A stretch of 22,026 bases of DNA, taken from contig CAJVPJ010000551.1 in the NCBI GenBank assembly GCA_910592205.1, forward strand, positions 1 through 22,026, written 5' to 3'. This DNA is from Paraglomus occultum. Lineage: Eukaryota; Glomeromycota; Glomeromycetes; Paraglomerales; Paraglomeraceae. Positions 1 through 9,747 of this stretch are shown here, in pieces (position 1 is the first letter of the stretch; the number at the start of each line of letters is the position of its first letter). Made by a program: the position numbers and the translations under genes. Below the pieces are notes generated by a model. The model was given only the letters and a program-made list of their open reading frames with translations, did not search any database and was not told where the DNA came from.

Positions 1-1988
1 TAAGCATACAGAAATAATAAAAATAGAATTTTTTTTACTGTAAGATTAAATTCCGGATATTTATGACGACCACTGTATAATAAATAAGTATAATACATAT
101 TCAAATAAATTAAATTAAATAATAAGGAAAAAAAACTCGGCATAGCATAAATATTATTGCCCTAAAAATTAGGAAGATTTATTATTGTTGCATTTTTTAT
201 TGGTTCATAATGGCAACCTCTGACATTAGCATATGTAACTCGACTCTTTTATAATAGGTGGCCCTAATATTGTTCGGGCGTTAATCGGCGCTGTCGCCGG
301 CGAAAGTGTGTCGTGGTGAGTGTAGTAGTGGTACTATTAGTTTTGGTTTGAATAATAAAGTTCTTATCGGTCGTAAAAACGACGTTGTTGGCATATTGTT
401 TTATGTAAATTACCGTATTCCAGCGTGTCTATGAGCTATATATCACGTTTGATGAGTGTTTATTAAAATGTTGTTTTTGTAGATACTAATACGATTTGTT
501 ATATGTCGTGTTAATTGCAACAAGCTCACTCATTAATTATCATTGTATACGGGTTACATTGAAAAGATCCTAATAATACGTCATCGACTAAGCTAGTGAT
601 GTATATAGGCTCAACAGCCCCTAAATGAACAGGAAGTAGGGGCATCAATTCTTTCCAAATAAGTAATACTGTATTTAGATTTTGTGTAAACTAAAACATG
701 TAATTCTATCTATGATGTAATTTGTAATATAACAGAGGATTAATAATATTCTTATCATGAGATGTCAGGATTAAGTCATGTGAAAATAAACAATTTCCAA
801 TTAGTCGATGCCCTTTGATAAGTTCAAATTGATGCCCCCAAATGCCCCCACCTTATTGCATTAATTTCCAAATTTGATCCGGGCATCGAAGCTGTTGAGG
901 TCCTAGATCACTATGCAGGAAAAAACAATCACGCTCACAATGAAAGGCTGTGACGGAACCTTTCGTCAAAATGCAGCATTTGCAACAGTCGGAAATTTAC
1001 TCCCCAAGATGGCGAAAAGGTCGCTTGCCACTGCCAACCTCACGCCGTTCATGAATATAATGCAACCAGGTAAACGACTCGGACGTTGGGGACATAAAGT
1101 AGTGTAACTTAACAATTTTTGCTTGTTGATTTATATTCTACCCTTGTTGATTCCCACAGAATCCGATTTGGCATCCCCCAAACACAAGTTGAACGATGTT
1201 TGATGACAATTTCAGCAAACTCAAGACAAGTCTTAAAAGATTTCATGCGTCCACAGCACTCTGGATTAGCTCTGCCGGTACATGCTATCTTTTTGTTCAG
1301 ATTATAAATAGTTGATGCTAATATGAACGTTTTGTCTATTAAGCTAAGAGACCGAGACAGAAAAAGGTGAGAAGATTCGCAACTCATACAAATGAAATGT
1401 CTTTTCCATTCACTTAGTCGATGGGGGAACAAAGCAGGGATATTCCTCAAAAGAAAAGCTTCAGACGTATTTTATTAGGGAGTGCGAGGCGCTCGGGCGC
1501 GTTTATCATCACGTACAATAGTTAAAGTATTGACGTATACAATAGTTGGGCCAGAACATATATAATCAAAAATTTATTGTTACTGTATATTAATGCGCGC
1601 TTTTAGTTCAATATGATTAGAAGTGCATTTCATCACGTGACCACACATTATTACTTATCATTGTTACAAATGTTTGGTCCCTGAAAACCCATGCTTTTTC
1701 TACATTCTCATCCCTAACTCCCACGATACTAATTATAAATAGCCAATAAAAGTGTATGAAGTTGATCATGTGCATTCTTAGTATTACTACACATTAATAC
1801 GAAAATGTTTCCTTTCGAGATCTCTTTCCTATTTTTGAACTTCTTATTCACCGCCCAAATGTATTGAACTAACGTGAGAGACATCGTTTCCGTTAACCAC
1901 TTCTCCCATAGAAGAAACAATGCCAACACTGCCAATATACATATAGACTAACATTATATAGTAATATTCATCTCCTGTACCGTCTTCG
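1..1988. other. 5' spacer without a recognised gene
   Basis: No recognised gene lies here. The first 250 bases are very AT-rich. Around 258-316 there is a GC-richer patch flanked by an acceptor-like TTTATAATAG and a donor-like GTGAGT; the bases between are open in one frame, but no neighbouring exon could be found, so I do not call it. Between about 840 and 1530 several short open frames follow each other in different frames, separated by stops. They look like either chance ORFs or a decayed gene, and no family is recognisable. The final 100 bases or so before 1989 should hold the promoter and 5' leader of the LRR gene. Confidence 0.5.
639..838. repeat. 12-bp inverted repeat pair, possible foldback element
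   Basis: The sequence GGGGCATCAATT at 639-650 is the exact reverse complement of AATTGATGCCCC at 827-838, with about 176 bases between. The right arm lies in a run of related GATGCCC motifs (near 807, 831 and 841). This may be a worn foldback or MITE-like element, but the arms are short and no target-site duplication is visible, so chance is not excluded. Confidence 0.25.
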
Positions 1989-4211
1989 ATGGCGACTTCA
2001 GCTCCTCCAGTACCCCCAAAAGATTTCAAACCAATACCGCCTCCAAAAGACATTCCTCAAACAAAATTCTCCAACACTCTCACTGTTGGTCGAACACACT
2101 TACTTACAGATTCAGAGCTTGGACTGCTGACTTCTGAGAGTCTGGACCTCTCTAGCACCTATCCTCCCCCCGGGCACCCCAAATACGTCTCCCCGCTCCA
2201 CACCACTATAGACTTACTATTCGGTCAAACTTCCACAACAACTACAACGACTATAACAGCTGACACTGCAGCAGAAGCTGCATCAATATCGTCGTTTGCA
2301 AAATCATACAATTCTGAGGATCCGTCAGCTTTCAGTAACTTTTCAGACTCGATGTCACATACGTCAGATTGGCCAGTAGAGTCTGCGTGGGATGCGTTGG
2401 TGAATAAGGCGTCGACAGAAAGTGGCCCGGCACGACTTACCAATAACCAACTATCCTATATTCCCAATCACTTTTTTGATGGACTACATAGTTTAAAAGA
2501 GCTTTATCTGGACAAGAATCTATTACGTGATTTGCCAGAGGAATTACTTAAGCTTTCGAAGTTAGAATTACTTGATTTAAGCAATAATTGCATAACTGAA
2601 TTTAATCCCCGATTGAAGTTCAGACGCTTGCGTAATTTAAAAAGATTGAATTTGGACAACAATGTACTTTCAGACATGTCTACAGTTAGTAAGATAAAAA
2701 CATTAAGAGAATTGCGAATTAACAATAACTTTTTGAGTACACTCTCACCGGACATAGCTCGACTGAACAAATTAAGACTTCTATACCTGAACAATAATGA
2801 ACTACTTGCTTTGCCAGAGGCTCTTGGGCGATTAAAACATTTGACCGCACTTCTATTGAATAATAACAATATTCAATTATTACCAGCTTCTATATCTTCA
2901 CTGCGACATTTACAAGTGCTCGAAATACAATCAAATCTACTGACACAACTACCGGACAATATTCGAGACTTAGAAAATCTAGTGACACTCGATGTCTCCA
3001 ATAATTATCTGACTGCATTGCCGAACGATCTTGCAAAATGCAACAAATTAACTAAATTGGATGCACATGGAAATATGATACAATCTATTCCGCAGAAAAT
3101 CGGTCAACTCTCACGGTTGACATTTCTTGATCTTCATAATAATCGGATCGCCAACCTGCCTAACGATATCGGCAGACTTACAGCGCTAACGGAATTGGAC
3201 TTATCACACAATAAGATAGCTGTTATTCCGGAAGATGTTGGTAAGCTCGTTAAGCTGACGGAAATCAAGTTCAATGATAATCCATCTTTGTCGGCGGTTC
3301 CAGACACTCTTAAGAAACTACCATTGGTGAAGAACGTCCATTTGCAGAATTGTAGCATAAGCCAGATATCGTTTGAGATGGGAGTTGCATACAAAGATTT
3401 GTCTTCTTTCAACGTATCGTTTAATCTGCTGGATGTGATGCCGAGGCTCGATGGCATGGATAAATTAGTCACTCTTAACATATCCAATAACCGTATTACT
3501 GACCTTACTGAACAGATCGAACAATTGGAAAGTCTTGAAGAGCTTCTTGCTTCTAACAATAAAATCAAAGTGATACCAAAGTCAATAGGTCGCTTGAAGA
3601 ATCTACGCGTTTTGGATATATCAGACAATTTTATTACAGGCTTTCCTTTCTCAATTGGTAGTTGCGTTAATCTACGAACATTGAAAATATCCGGAAATCC
3701 TATTGAAAGTCTTCCTGCAACACTGGGTAGATTGAGTAATTTGGATTATTTCTACGTTGGTCAATGGCCAGTAGCTGGATTTACAGTACTCCAAGATGAT
3801 AGTTGTGGTGCCGATATCAAGATTAGTCCATACCAGCAGAAGGTACCTCTTCATGTAGAACGAACGCTTCTCTGGCGGATGCACGATTCTATATTAAAAA
3901 GACTCCGTGAAATTGATAATAGTGATGGAATAACTGAGCACATGATATACCCTTCCAGTGATACCGTTTCGCTAGATGAGAATAATTTTATACATCATTC
4001 CTTGAAAGGACAATCATCGCTATTGTTCCGAGATGATGTTGCACTTAATATGGTAGTGCTCAAAGGCGTGTATGATCAGATTCTCAAAGATACGCGGAAT
4101 CATGACAAGGAGTCGAGTGGTGAAGATATGACTGGATCTCCTGGTGAGAATGGGAAGAAAAAAAAGTTTAAATTAAAAGACTTTAAATTTTTAAATCGAA
4201 CTGATAAGTGA
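1989..4211 (+). CDS. Large leucine-rich-repeat protein (SHOC2/PIRL-like class)
   Basis: A single uninterrupted 740-residue reading frame. Residues 1-147 look disordered: a Pro-rich start (PPVPPKDFKPIPPPKD), a Thr run and a Ser-rich stretch. From about residue 150 to 593 there are some 19-20 tandem repeats of 22-24 residues matching LxxLxLxxNxLxxLPxxLxxL, the pattern of intracellular Ras-suppressor, SHOC2 and plant PIRL proteins. Such repeats form a curved solenoid that binds protein partners, often in Ras, adenylate cyclase or phosphatase signalling. After the repeats comes a non-repeat domain (about 594-715) that I do not recognise, then a strongly basic tail (GKKKKFKLKDFKF) that might bind membrane or act as a nuclear signal. 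There is no signal peptide or membrane segment. It is intronless, unlike every other gene in the window. The start is the first ATG of the frame; the exact partner is unknown. Confidence 0.9.
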   Translation: MATSAPPVPPKDFKPIPPPKDIPQTKFSNTLTVGRTHLLTDSELGLLTSESLDLSSTYPPPGHPKYVSPLHTTIDLLFGQTSTTTTTTITADTAAEAASISSFAKSYNSEDPSAFSNFSDSMSHTSDWPVESAWDALVNKASTESGPARLTNNQLSYIPNHFFDGLHSLKELYLDKNLLRDLPEELLKLSKLELLDLSNNCITEFNPRLKFRRLRNLKRLNLDNNVLSDMSTVSKIKTLRELRINNNFLSTLSPDIARLNKLRLLYLNNNELLALPEALGRLKHLTALLLNNNNIQLLPASISSLRHLQVLEIQSNLLTQLPDNIRDLENLVTLDVSNNYLTALPNDLAKCNKLTKLDAHGNMIQSIPQKIGQLSRLTFLDLHNNRIANLPNDIGRLTALTELDLSHNKIAVIPEDVGKLVKLTEIKFNDNPSLSAVPDTLKKLPLVKNVHLQNCSISQISFEMGVAYKDLSSFNVSFNLLDVMPRLDGMDKLVTLNISNNRITDLTEQIEQLESLEELLASNNKIKVIPKSIGRLKNLRVLDISDNFITGFPFSIGSCVNLRTLKISGNPIESLPATLGRLSNLDYFYVGQWPVAGFTVLQDDSCGADIKISPYQQKVPLHVERTLLWRMHDSILKRLREIDNSDGITEHMIYPSSDTVSLDENNFIHHSLKGQSSLLFRDDVALNMVVLKGVYDQILKDTRNHDKESSGEDMTGSPGENGKKKKFKLKDFKFLNRTDK

Positions 4212-4391
4212 TTATTTTCGATTGTTTATGTCTATATTAATATACAGCCTATATATATAATCACACTTTTGGTTTATATACCTGTCATACAGTAATAATA
4301 TCATAGATAATACTCTACGCGATGACACGCTCTGTATTATAGCCTTTCTCGTCGAGGGGAGGAGGGGAATGAGTTCTTTGGAATTACGCTA

Positions 4392-4397
4392 AATAAA
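4392..4397 (+). terminator. Possible poly(A) signal of the LRR gene
   Basis: AATAAA lies about 180 bases beyond the LRR stop codon, in an AT-rich 3' region. Position and motif fit a cleavage/polyadenylation signal, but no transcript data support it. Confidence 0.35.
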
Positions 4398-4917
4398 ATT
4401 CCCGTATGTCTTCAAAAGTTACGAGTAGAACCCAAGCCTTCTTTGACAAGAAATTTATTCTTCTGGGCCCATCTTTATACGTGAAGCTGTTTAATACCGG
4501 ATGTTTGGTGCTTAATATCGACTTCATGATACATCGCATCGATTCCATTATCTAGGAAATTGTAACCCGTAGCCATAGGAATCCGGGCGTCTTTTGATAT
4601 TCACAGTCCAGGACAACGGCAGTATTCACATTCATAAACTCACTGATATTAATGATTGTATACAAAGCATTTCCGTTCATGCTTATATAGATTTTTTGGA
4701 CCAACTTTTACTTAATTCTCAAAATAAGGAATGAGCATTCCAGAAATACATCATACAGTCATTGTTTGTGGAAATGCGAAATTCTGCAATACGATTATTA
4801 CAACTTTCTTGTCGAACTATGCGCACGCTAGACTAAGTAAGCAGAGGTAGCGAAATTTGGCAATGCAGATGAATCCGTAAAATATTATGTACGTCATTTG
4901 AATCTTTTATCGAACGA

Positions 4918-4995
4918 GAAGAAGAAGAAGAAGAAGAAGAAGAAGAAGAAGAAGAAGAAGAAGAAGAAGAAGAAGAAGAAGAAGAAGAAGAAGAA
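4918..4995 (+). repeat. (GAA)26 microsatellite
   Basis: Twenty-six uninterrupted GAA triplets, 78 bases, followed by a short A-rich tail. On the minus strand this is a pure TTC tract, so apparent ORFs reading poly-Phe or poly-Ser there are artefacts. Long GAA/TTC tracts are known to adopt triplex structures and to be length-unstable. No coding frame with independent support crosses it. Confidence 0.97.
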
Positions 4996-5099
4996 AAAGA
5001 ATAAAAAAGCTGCTTTAGTCCACCTCTTACCCTGTGGATAGGAAAAAGACATCTCTTTTTTATCAAGCTTTGATGAGTTTTCCCCTATTATGATCATAA

Positions 5100-5553
5100 T
5101 CAGTTATTATGTTGAATCATACCTTCTTCAACTTTATAGTAAAATTTGGAGAGTCGCTCGGTAATGCTAAGGGGTGCGAGCTCTCCATAATAATTAGCGT
5201 GGAGAGCTTTGTTGTGGATTAAGCTATAGCTTTATGATATAGATATACAAAACAACAATTATTCTGATTAGTTAATGATATTTATGAGAACGAACAACTT
5301 ACACTAATCAACAACAAGGTGGTGTTTCATAAGAAAGAAGTTAATCGTCTTCCGGATGCAAACACTTACGATGGATTTGCGTTACATACCGTGAGGACAT
5401 CAAGTCTGCGAACGCAATGCGGAAGACGATCTGCTTGAATTCACGGTTTCCGGTCCGTCCATCCGAAGTTGTTAAAAGTTCGACTAATTCTGATTTCTCC
5501 GTTTCTGAGCAAGAACGGCTTGTTGGGTGATCCAATAATAATAAGACGCGCAA
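5100..5553 (-). other. Weak minus-strand coding-like segment, unrecognised
   Basis: On the minus strand a frame open from 5553 runs to a good donor (GTATGT) at 5389. An acceptor (CTATAG) precedes 5223, and joining 5390 to 5223 keeps the frame open to a TGA at 5100-5102 (intron 166 bases). The upstream part is GC-richer than its surroundings and includes FKQIVFRIAFADLMSSR; the second includes GELAPLSITERLSKFYYK. I do not recognise a family. No upstream start is found: an ATG is lacking, and another frame takes over near 5510. Open frames this long are common by chance in this window, and a perfect hairpin (5179-5208) lies inside the second part. It may be a gene fragment, a pseudogene or noise. 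Confidence 0.2.
5179..5208. repeat. Perfect 9-bp hairpin
   Basis: AGCTCTCCA (5179-5187) and TGGAGAGCT (5200-5208) are exact reverse complements separated by 12 AT-rich bases. The function is unknown; it could be a structured transcript segment or a simple inverted repeat. Confidence 0.6.
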
Positions 5554-6290
5554 AGCTCATCAATGTTCACTGCCCATTTTTCTTAAAATAATCTTGTTAG
5601 CAATCTCTTTTTTTTGTTGTATGTGCTACTTCCATAGTCTGCGAGTGACGTGCTCTAACATTTCCAAATACAAAGAAAATTGATTGAACCCCAGCTATTT
5701 CGTAAATCCGTGTATTATAACCAAATCCATGTCCCTTCCGGATGCTCGATGTAATAATATTGTCTCTATTTTATTTTTCGTCCTTCTGTTCTCATTGTCA
5801 TTGACTGATCCCTACTTTGCATCTAACAAGCTGATAATTGCATAGCTCGCCTAAAAGAGAAGTGTTACAAGGGGCCAAAAAATGGTTTTCGGTTTTTAAA
5901 CGTTGAAATAAGCGCGCTTGATGTATAAGAGCATGGCGTTGGTCAAAAATAGCTGTTTCCTTGGGAGATGTTAAAGATAATTTTACTTGATATTGAGTTT
6001 AGACAGCAGGACCTGTTCACGTTGATGGCTACAAGATAAACAGAAATCATTAAGCTTCACATTAACGTTGACACATTATTCGTCAATTTTACATTTTGGG
6101 ACATCAAAGCTCTTTTTTGCTCATGAGAAATTTTTCGATCGATCAGTTTTTGACACGTGCAAACTTATAATACATTCAGCTGAGCGCCCAATCACATTCA
6201 TTTAACAACAATACAAATGCAATTTGCTAACCTCATGTTCAAAGGCACTTTCTCCACTTTCTTTCCATCGACTTGTTACTACGACTCGCA

Positions 6291-6666
6291 ATGTCGGTTA
6301 GTAGTACCCCAATGACGGACAATAAACCAGTGATCAAGAATGTTGATATGACTGAAGAAATGCAACAGGAAGCTATAGAAGTCGCTCGCTTAGCCATTGA
6401 TAAGTATCCTATCGAGAAAGACATTGCTGCTTATATCAAACGTGAGTTCGATAAGAAACACGGAAGCACCTGGCATTGTATTGTCGGAAGGAATTTCGGA
6501 AGTTATGTTACGCATGGTGAGGTTTTATGTCGTTTATTTATTCGAATCTTGGAAACCAACTAATTCATTATGTATATACGGCAATTACCAAACGACTGTA
6601 GAAACGAAACACTTCATCTATTTCTACCTTGGTCAGATGGCCATATTATTATTCAAGTCCGGATAA
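6291..6666 (+). CDS. Cytoplasmic dynein light chain LC8 (DYNLL type)
   Basis: Two exons, 6291-6516 and 6602-6666, with an 85-base intron (GTGAGG...CTGTAG) splitting the Glu codon of the conserved THETKHF. The product is 96 residues. It has the whole LC8 fold: [25 protein letters not shown], the near-invariant [17 protein letters not shown] and the C-terminal [19 protein letters not shown]8 is a homodimeric hub that binds short linear motifs in dynein intermediate chain and many other proteins, serving microtubule transport and dimerisation of partners. The family is usually 89 residues. Starting at the second in-frame ATG (6312) would give exactly 89 and align with the usual N-terminus, so the first seven residues (MSVSSTP) may be an extension or may not be translated. 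Confidence 0.96.
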
Positions 6667-6992
6667 TTAAACAATGAAAATTTTAATACCATTGGATGAT
6701 TTTTATTTGGCGAAAGATTGGTAAACCTCCTTTGTGGCAAAGCGAAAATCTGTCAATTGAGAATTTCACTCTTGAGAAAGCATATTTGATAACATTCTTG
6801 ATAAGCCTTCGAATATCTATATTTTGTGTTCTAATAGACAAGTCTGATTAAGTGACGCAGAGCTAGCAAACGGCGATACAATTTGATATATATCCAAGAG
6901 AGTTGAGGTACTGGTCTTAGTGTTGCCAGATGTAAAGATTACAAGCATATGTATAAAAAAACAGAAGCAGTTAATTAACAAAGATGTGCTAA

Positions 6993-7157
6993 AAATCAGC
7001 ATTCGAAGCTCCTGATCGATTTAAACATTGTCCGGTATGTACACATGTTATAGTCCAACGAGGAGCTTTCCCCGTCGAGATTCTTGATGATATCTGGTAT
7101 AGCATGGTTGTTGCATCCTCTCCCGTGTTTTTTGACTCATTGTACGCTTTGTCGTAA
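6993..7157 (+). other. Small open frame with a CPVC motif, unrecognised
   Basis: A plus-strand frame of about 54 codons, opened by an acceptor-like AAAAATCAG at 6991-6999 and closed by TAA. It contains RFKHCPVCTHVIVQ and then EILDDIWYSMVVASS. There is no ATG at its start and no adjoining exon found. The Cys pair might suggest a zinc knuckle, but a second pair is absent. It may be a terminal exon, a remnant or chance. Confidence 0.12.
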
Positions 7158-8181
7158 AGTTTTGATACCAAAGTCTCAATTTTTGGATGTTAATATTGAA
7201 GTACTGACTCAACTCTATGATGTGTTCTAATTGAAGGCATGTCTAGAGCGGAGCAGATCTCTCCGCAATTCCATTGGTCAAATTTGTCAAATGCCGGATC
7301 GCGGACTGAATGGGCCTCTCTTTAATTTTGACTGATAAAAGATATACAGTATACTTATATTAATTTATCAGAGATTGACTTTGTCTCTTCTTCCACTTCG
7401 ACGATGGAATCTAGCTCGGGAGAACGGTCCTCAATATTGCTAGAATATGCCCGGTTCCAAACGATAATTTCTGGGTTGGGTTATATATATATATGGTGCT
7501 GGAAGCCATAACTCGACAATTACGTGAAATGTTATTTAATAGAGCAACGAAATTCATTTCACGCTCTATAATTTTTGGGTAATTTACACATGGGTAACAG
7601 CTCTTTCGATAATTGCTTCTTCGAATTGCCTCTAATTTGTTGAAGAAAATCTAGACTGAATTAAGTCTATAGGCTTTCTATAGTAGTATCTTTGATTTCA
7701 CTAGCCGGTATTTTTATGCACACTTTTTTACCCGCTTGACCTATTATTCTTGTACAGAAGCCTTTAATCACTATGCTGGAAGACATTTATTATTGCCAAT
7801 CGAAACGAAAACCGATTCGGTAATAAAGAAAGAAAAAAGTTGTAGGCATTGGTTTATCTGACCATATTTAAACATCTGACTAGTTATGTGATGATGAATA
7901 CAATAACGTCGAATTTTTAGGTATTGTTTTTATTCACAGCAAGGTATTGTTATTGTCGCAGATCAGGTTTATTAAAATCATGGTTATGTCTTGTCTTTTG
8001 TGCGCGCTCTTCTCTCTTCGTCTTGCTTCTTTAGCCATTATGAATTTCCCCCGGTAATCATTAATTAACAAACACAATAGATAATCTCTATGTGTCATGT
8101 CCTCCTCCCCTGTCGCGTAAAAGACGTTCTTTCCAATCAACAAAACAAGAGTTTTCTTTACAGAAAAGGGAAACTTAACTC

Positions 8182-8319
8182 ATGATTCGGCGCAGCAGTA
8201 CTATTGGTGACATGCTTGATGCTGATATAATAGACGATTATGACATGACATTATTAAAAGCAGTCCTATCCGAAAGCGATGAGCAAATACAAATGATTGT
8301 AGAGTTTATGAGATTTTAG
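8182..8319 (+). CDS. Possible 45-residue small ORF, unrecognised
   Basis: An ATG-started frame of 45 codons ending in TAG. It is acidic in the middle (GDMLDADIIDDYDM) and helix-like at the end (SDEQIQMIVEFMRF). An in-frame stop (TAA) lies upstream. Directly past the stop, two other frames stay open for tens of codons: one begins EKPLFEALR in the +1 register, and a further stretch near 8444 reads KVLDRLVTKLDRIKRVIDL. This looks like either a decayed gene with frame breaks or a chance run. No family is recognised. Confidence 0.15.
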   Translation: MIRRSSTIGDMLDADIIDDYDMTLLKAVLSESDEQIQMIVEFMRF

Positions 8320-9669
8320 AAAAGCCTTTATTTGAGGCGTTGCGATAGTCGAATTAACCAGATAATTCATTTGTTGCATCAGAAGGCATGCTTGATTTGC
8401 AGCGTTTACGACATAATATTTGAATTAGTGAAATGTTTTAGACAAAGGTTTTAGATCGTTTGGTGACAAAGTTAGATCGAATAAAACGAGTAATAGATCT
8501 TAATCAAATAAGAATAAATAGATTTCTCTTTATCACTTGCTGCATCATCCTTACGTCTTATTATCATTGGGCTGATCGTTGTACGCGACTTTTTTGTTTG
8601 CATGTATCAATCGAGTAATCAAGTTTAAACACGAGTTAAGCAAATCTTTATTTATACGTTTTTACGATATTACGCGTACGGTTGATGCTTGCTTACCTAA
8701 CGTCTAGTGTGCAGATGTCTCTCCAGAGGCCTATTTACCGAGGCTGTATACTTGTTCCTAATTAATGTTAAATAATGTTATTAAATATTTTATTAACGTT
8801 TTTCAGGAATGGAAACATCAAAAGCCATCTCGCTTTTTTCAATTTAAGAATTGAAATCTCAAATGCCTAAAACGCAAATTCTTAAACTGACAAAGAACTA
8901 ATACAAGATGAATTTAAGAATCATGTAAAAATGTCTATTAATGAATAATAGAAGACCTTTAACGATGTGTATCAGTAGTTCGAATCGAAGGAAGTGTTAG
9001 TAACCGTTTTTAAAAGAACGATTACGAAAATAAGTTACTTACTTTAATGATAACTCTTTCAGTGTATCAATGGAACGTACAGGCATTTGAAGAAAGTAAA
9101 AAGCTGTAAAAAAAAGTCGCTATTCGATACCAGAAGTTCAGCTTATTGTTGAGGACCGTACAAACGTATCGTCTTTGGTTAGTTCAGTTTCAGCATCATA
9201 TCCCACATTTACTGACGCATTGCATGACGTATATGACATTTACGAAGACTAACTGCGTTAGGAGCAGACGAGGTTACGTAAAATAGGAAATATTAGCAGT
9301 GGGTATATGTATCTTGTGATGTACAGTTTAGGGCTATATTTATAATATTTGTTTTATACTCTGCTTTGAAGCCCAATTCGAATTTTTACAAGCAAGCTGA
9401 AGTCTCCCATCTTTGGAACCATTGGACGTTCAATGGAATCAATTTTTCGTTCCCGTCATCAAGTTCTTTCTAGAGATGGTATCCCAATTTTGTATCAGAA
9501 AATCCTTTTTTGATTACATTAGAAAATCCCATCACACAAACCACGAGCTCGAAGAGATAAGCACAAAAACCATAAACGCGAATGCGCGGACGGTGTAATA
9601 CATTTAAACAATACCGACAAATTTCAATTAGTCTATGTCGAAGGTTCGCATACGCCAAAGACGAGAAAG

Positions 9670-9747
9670 AGATGGCAAAATCACCAACAAGTTTTCTTTA
9701 AACGTAGTCAAGGTGCAGACAATGACTACCCCCGTCTTTTGCCATCT
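9670..9747. repeat. Nested inverted repeats, 78-base hairpin
   Basis: The outer arms AGATGGCAAAA (9670-9680) and TTTTGCCATCT (9737-9747) pair perfectly over 11 bases. Inside, GTAGTCA (9704-9710) and TGACTAC (9723-9729) pair perfectly over 7 bases around a 12-base loop. The two stems are stacked with an asymmetric internal loop. Such an arrangement could form a cruciform or an RNA hairpin; no known RNA family is recognised. Confidence 0.55.

Larger units (their letters stand above)
4212..6290. other. Spacer between LRR gene and LC8 gene
   Basis: This 2.1-kb stretch holds the LRR 3' region, a long GAA microsatellite, a perfect 9-bp hairpin and one minus-strand segment with weak coding character; these are listed separately. 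The last 100 bases or so, pyrimidine-rich (CTTTCTCCACTTTC), should be the LC8 promoter and leader. I see no recognisable gene otherwise. Confidence 0.5.

Noticed and set aside
258-316. Exon-like patch with acceptor and GTGAGT donor near the left end
   Set aside because: No upstream or downstream exon in the matching phase was found, and upstream joining would need a 28-base intron.
947-1075. Plus-strand stretch with a CSIC...ACHC pattern that looked like a zinc finger
   Set aside because: It follows an in-frame stop, the Cys/His spacing fits no finger type I know, and the continuation past a possible splice needs a frameshift.
1109-1450. 113-codon minus-strand open frame
   Set aside because: It starts with TTG, matches no family, and frames of this length are expected a few times by chance in a window this size.
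3134-3628. 164-codon minus-strand open frame inside the LRR gene, with others at 2504-2869 and 2225-2443
   Set aside because: These are antisense shadows of the repetitive Leu/Asn-rich LRR coding sequence; the plus strand has the clear domain signal.
4833-5097. Minus-strand frames with long poly-Ser or poly-Phe
   Set aside because: They are simply the TTC strand of the GAA microsatellite read in two frames, with no independent coding support.
7980-8054. Signal-peptide-like start MVMSCLLCALFSLRLASLAI followed by a possible donor
   Set aside because: Splicing to the next plausible acceptor (8161) gives a stop after a few codons; most likely a chance product of a pyrimidine-rich tract.
8978-8986. 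GTTCGAATC, a tRNA T-loop-like motif (similar TTCGAA motifs near 11346 and 20497)
   Set aside because: The flanking bases do not form a 5-bp T stem, and no D or anticodon arm can be drawn.
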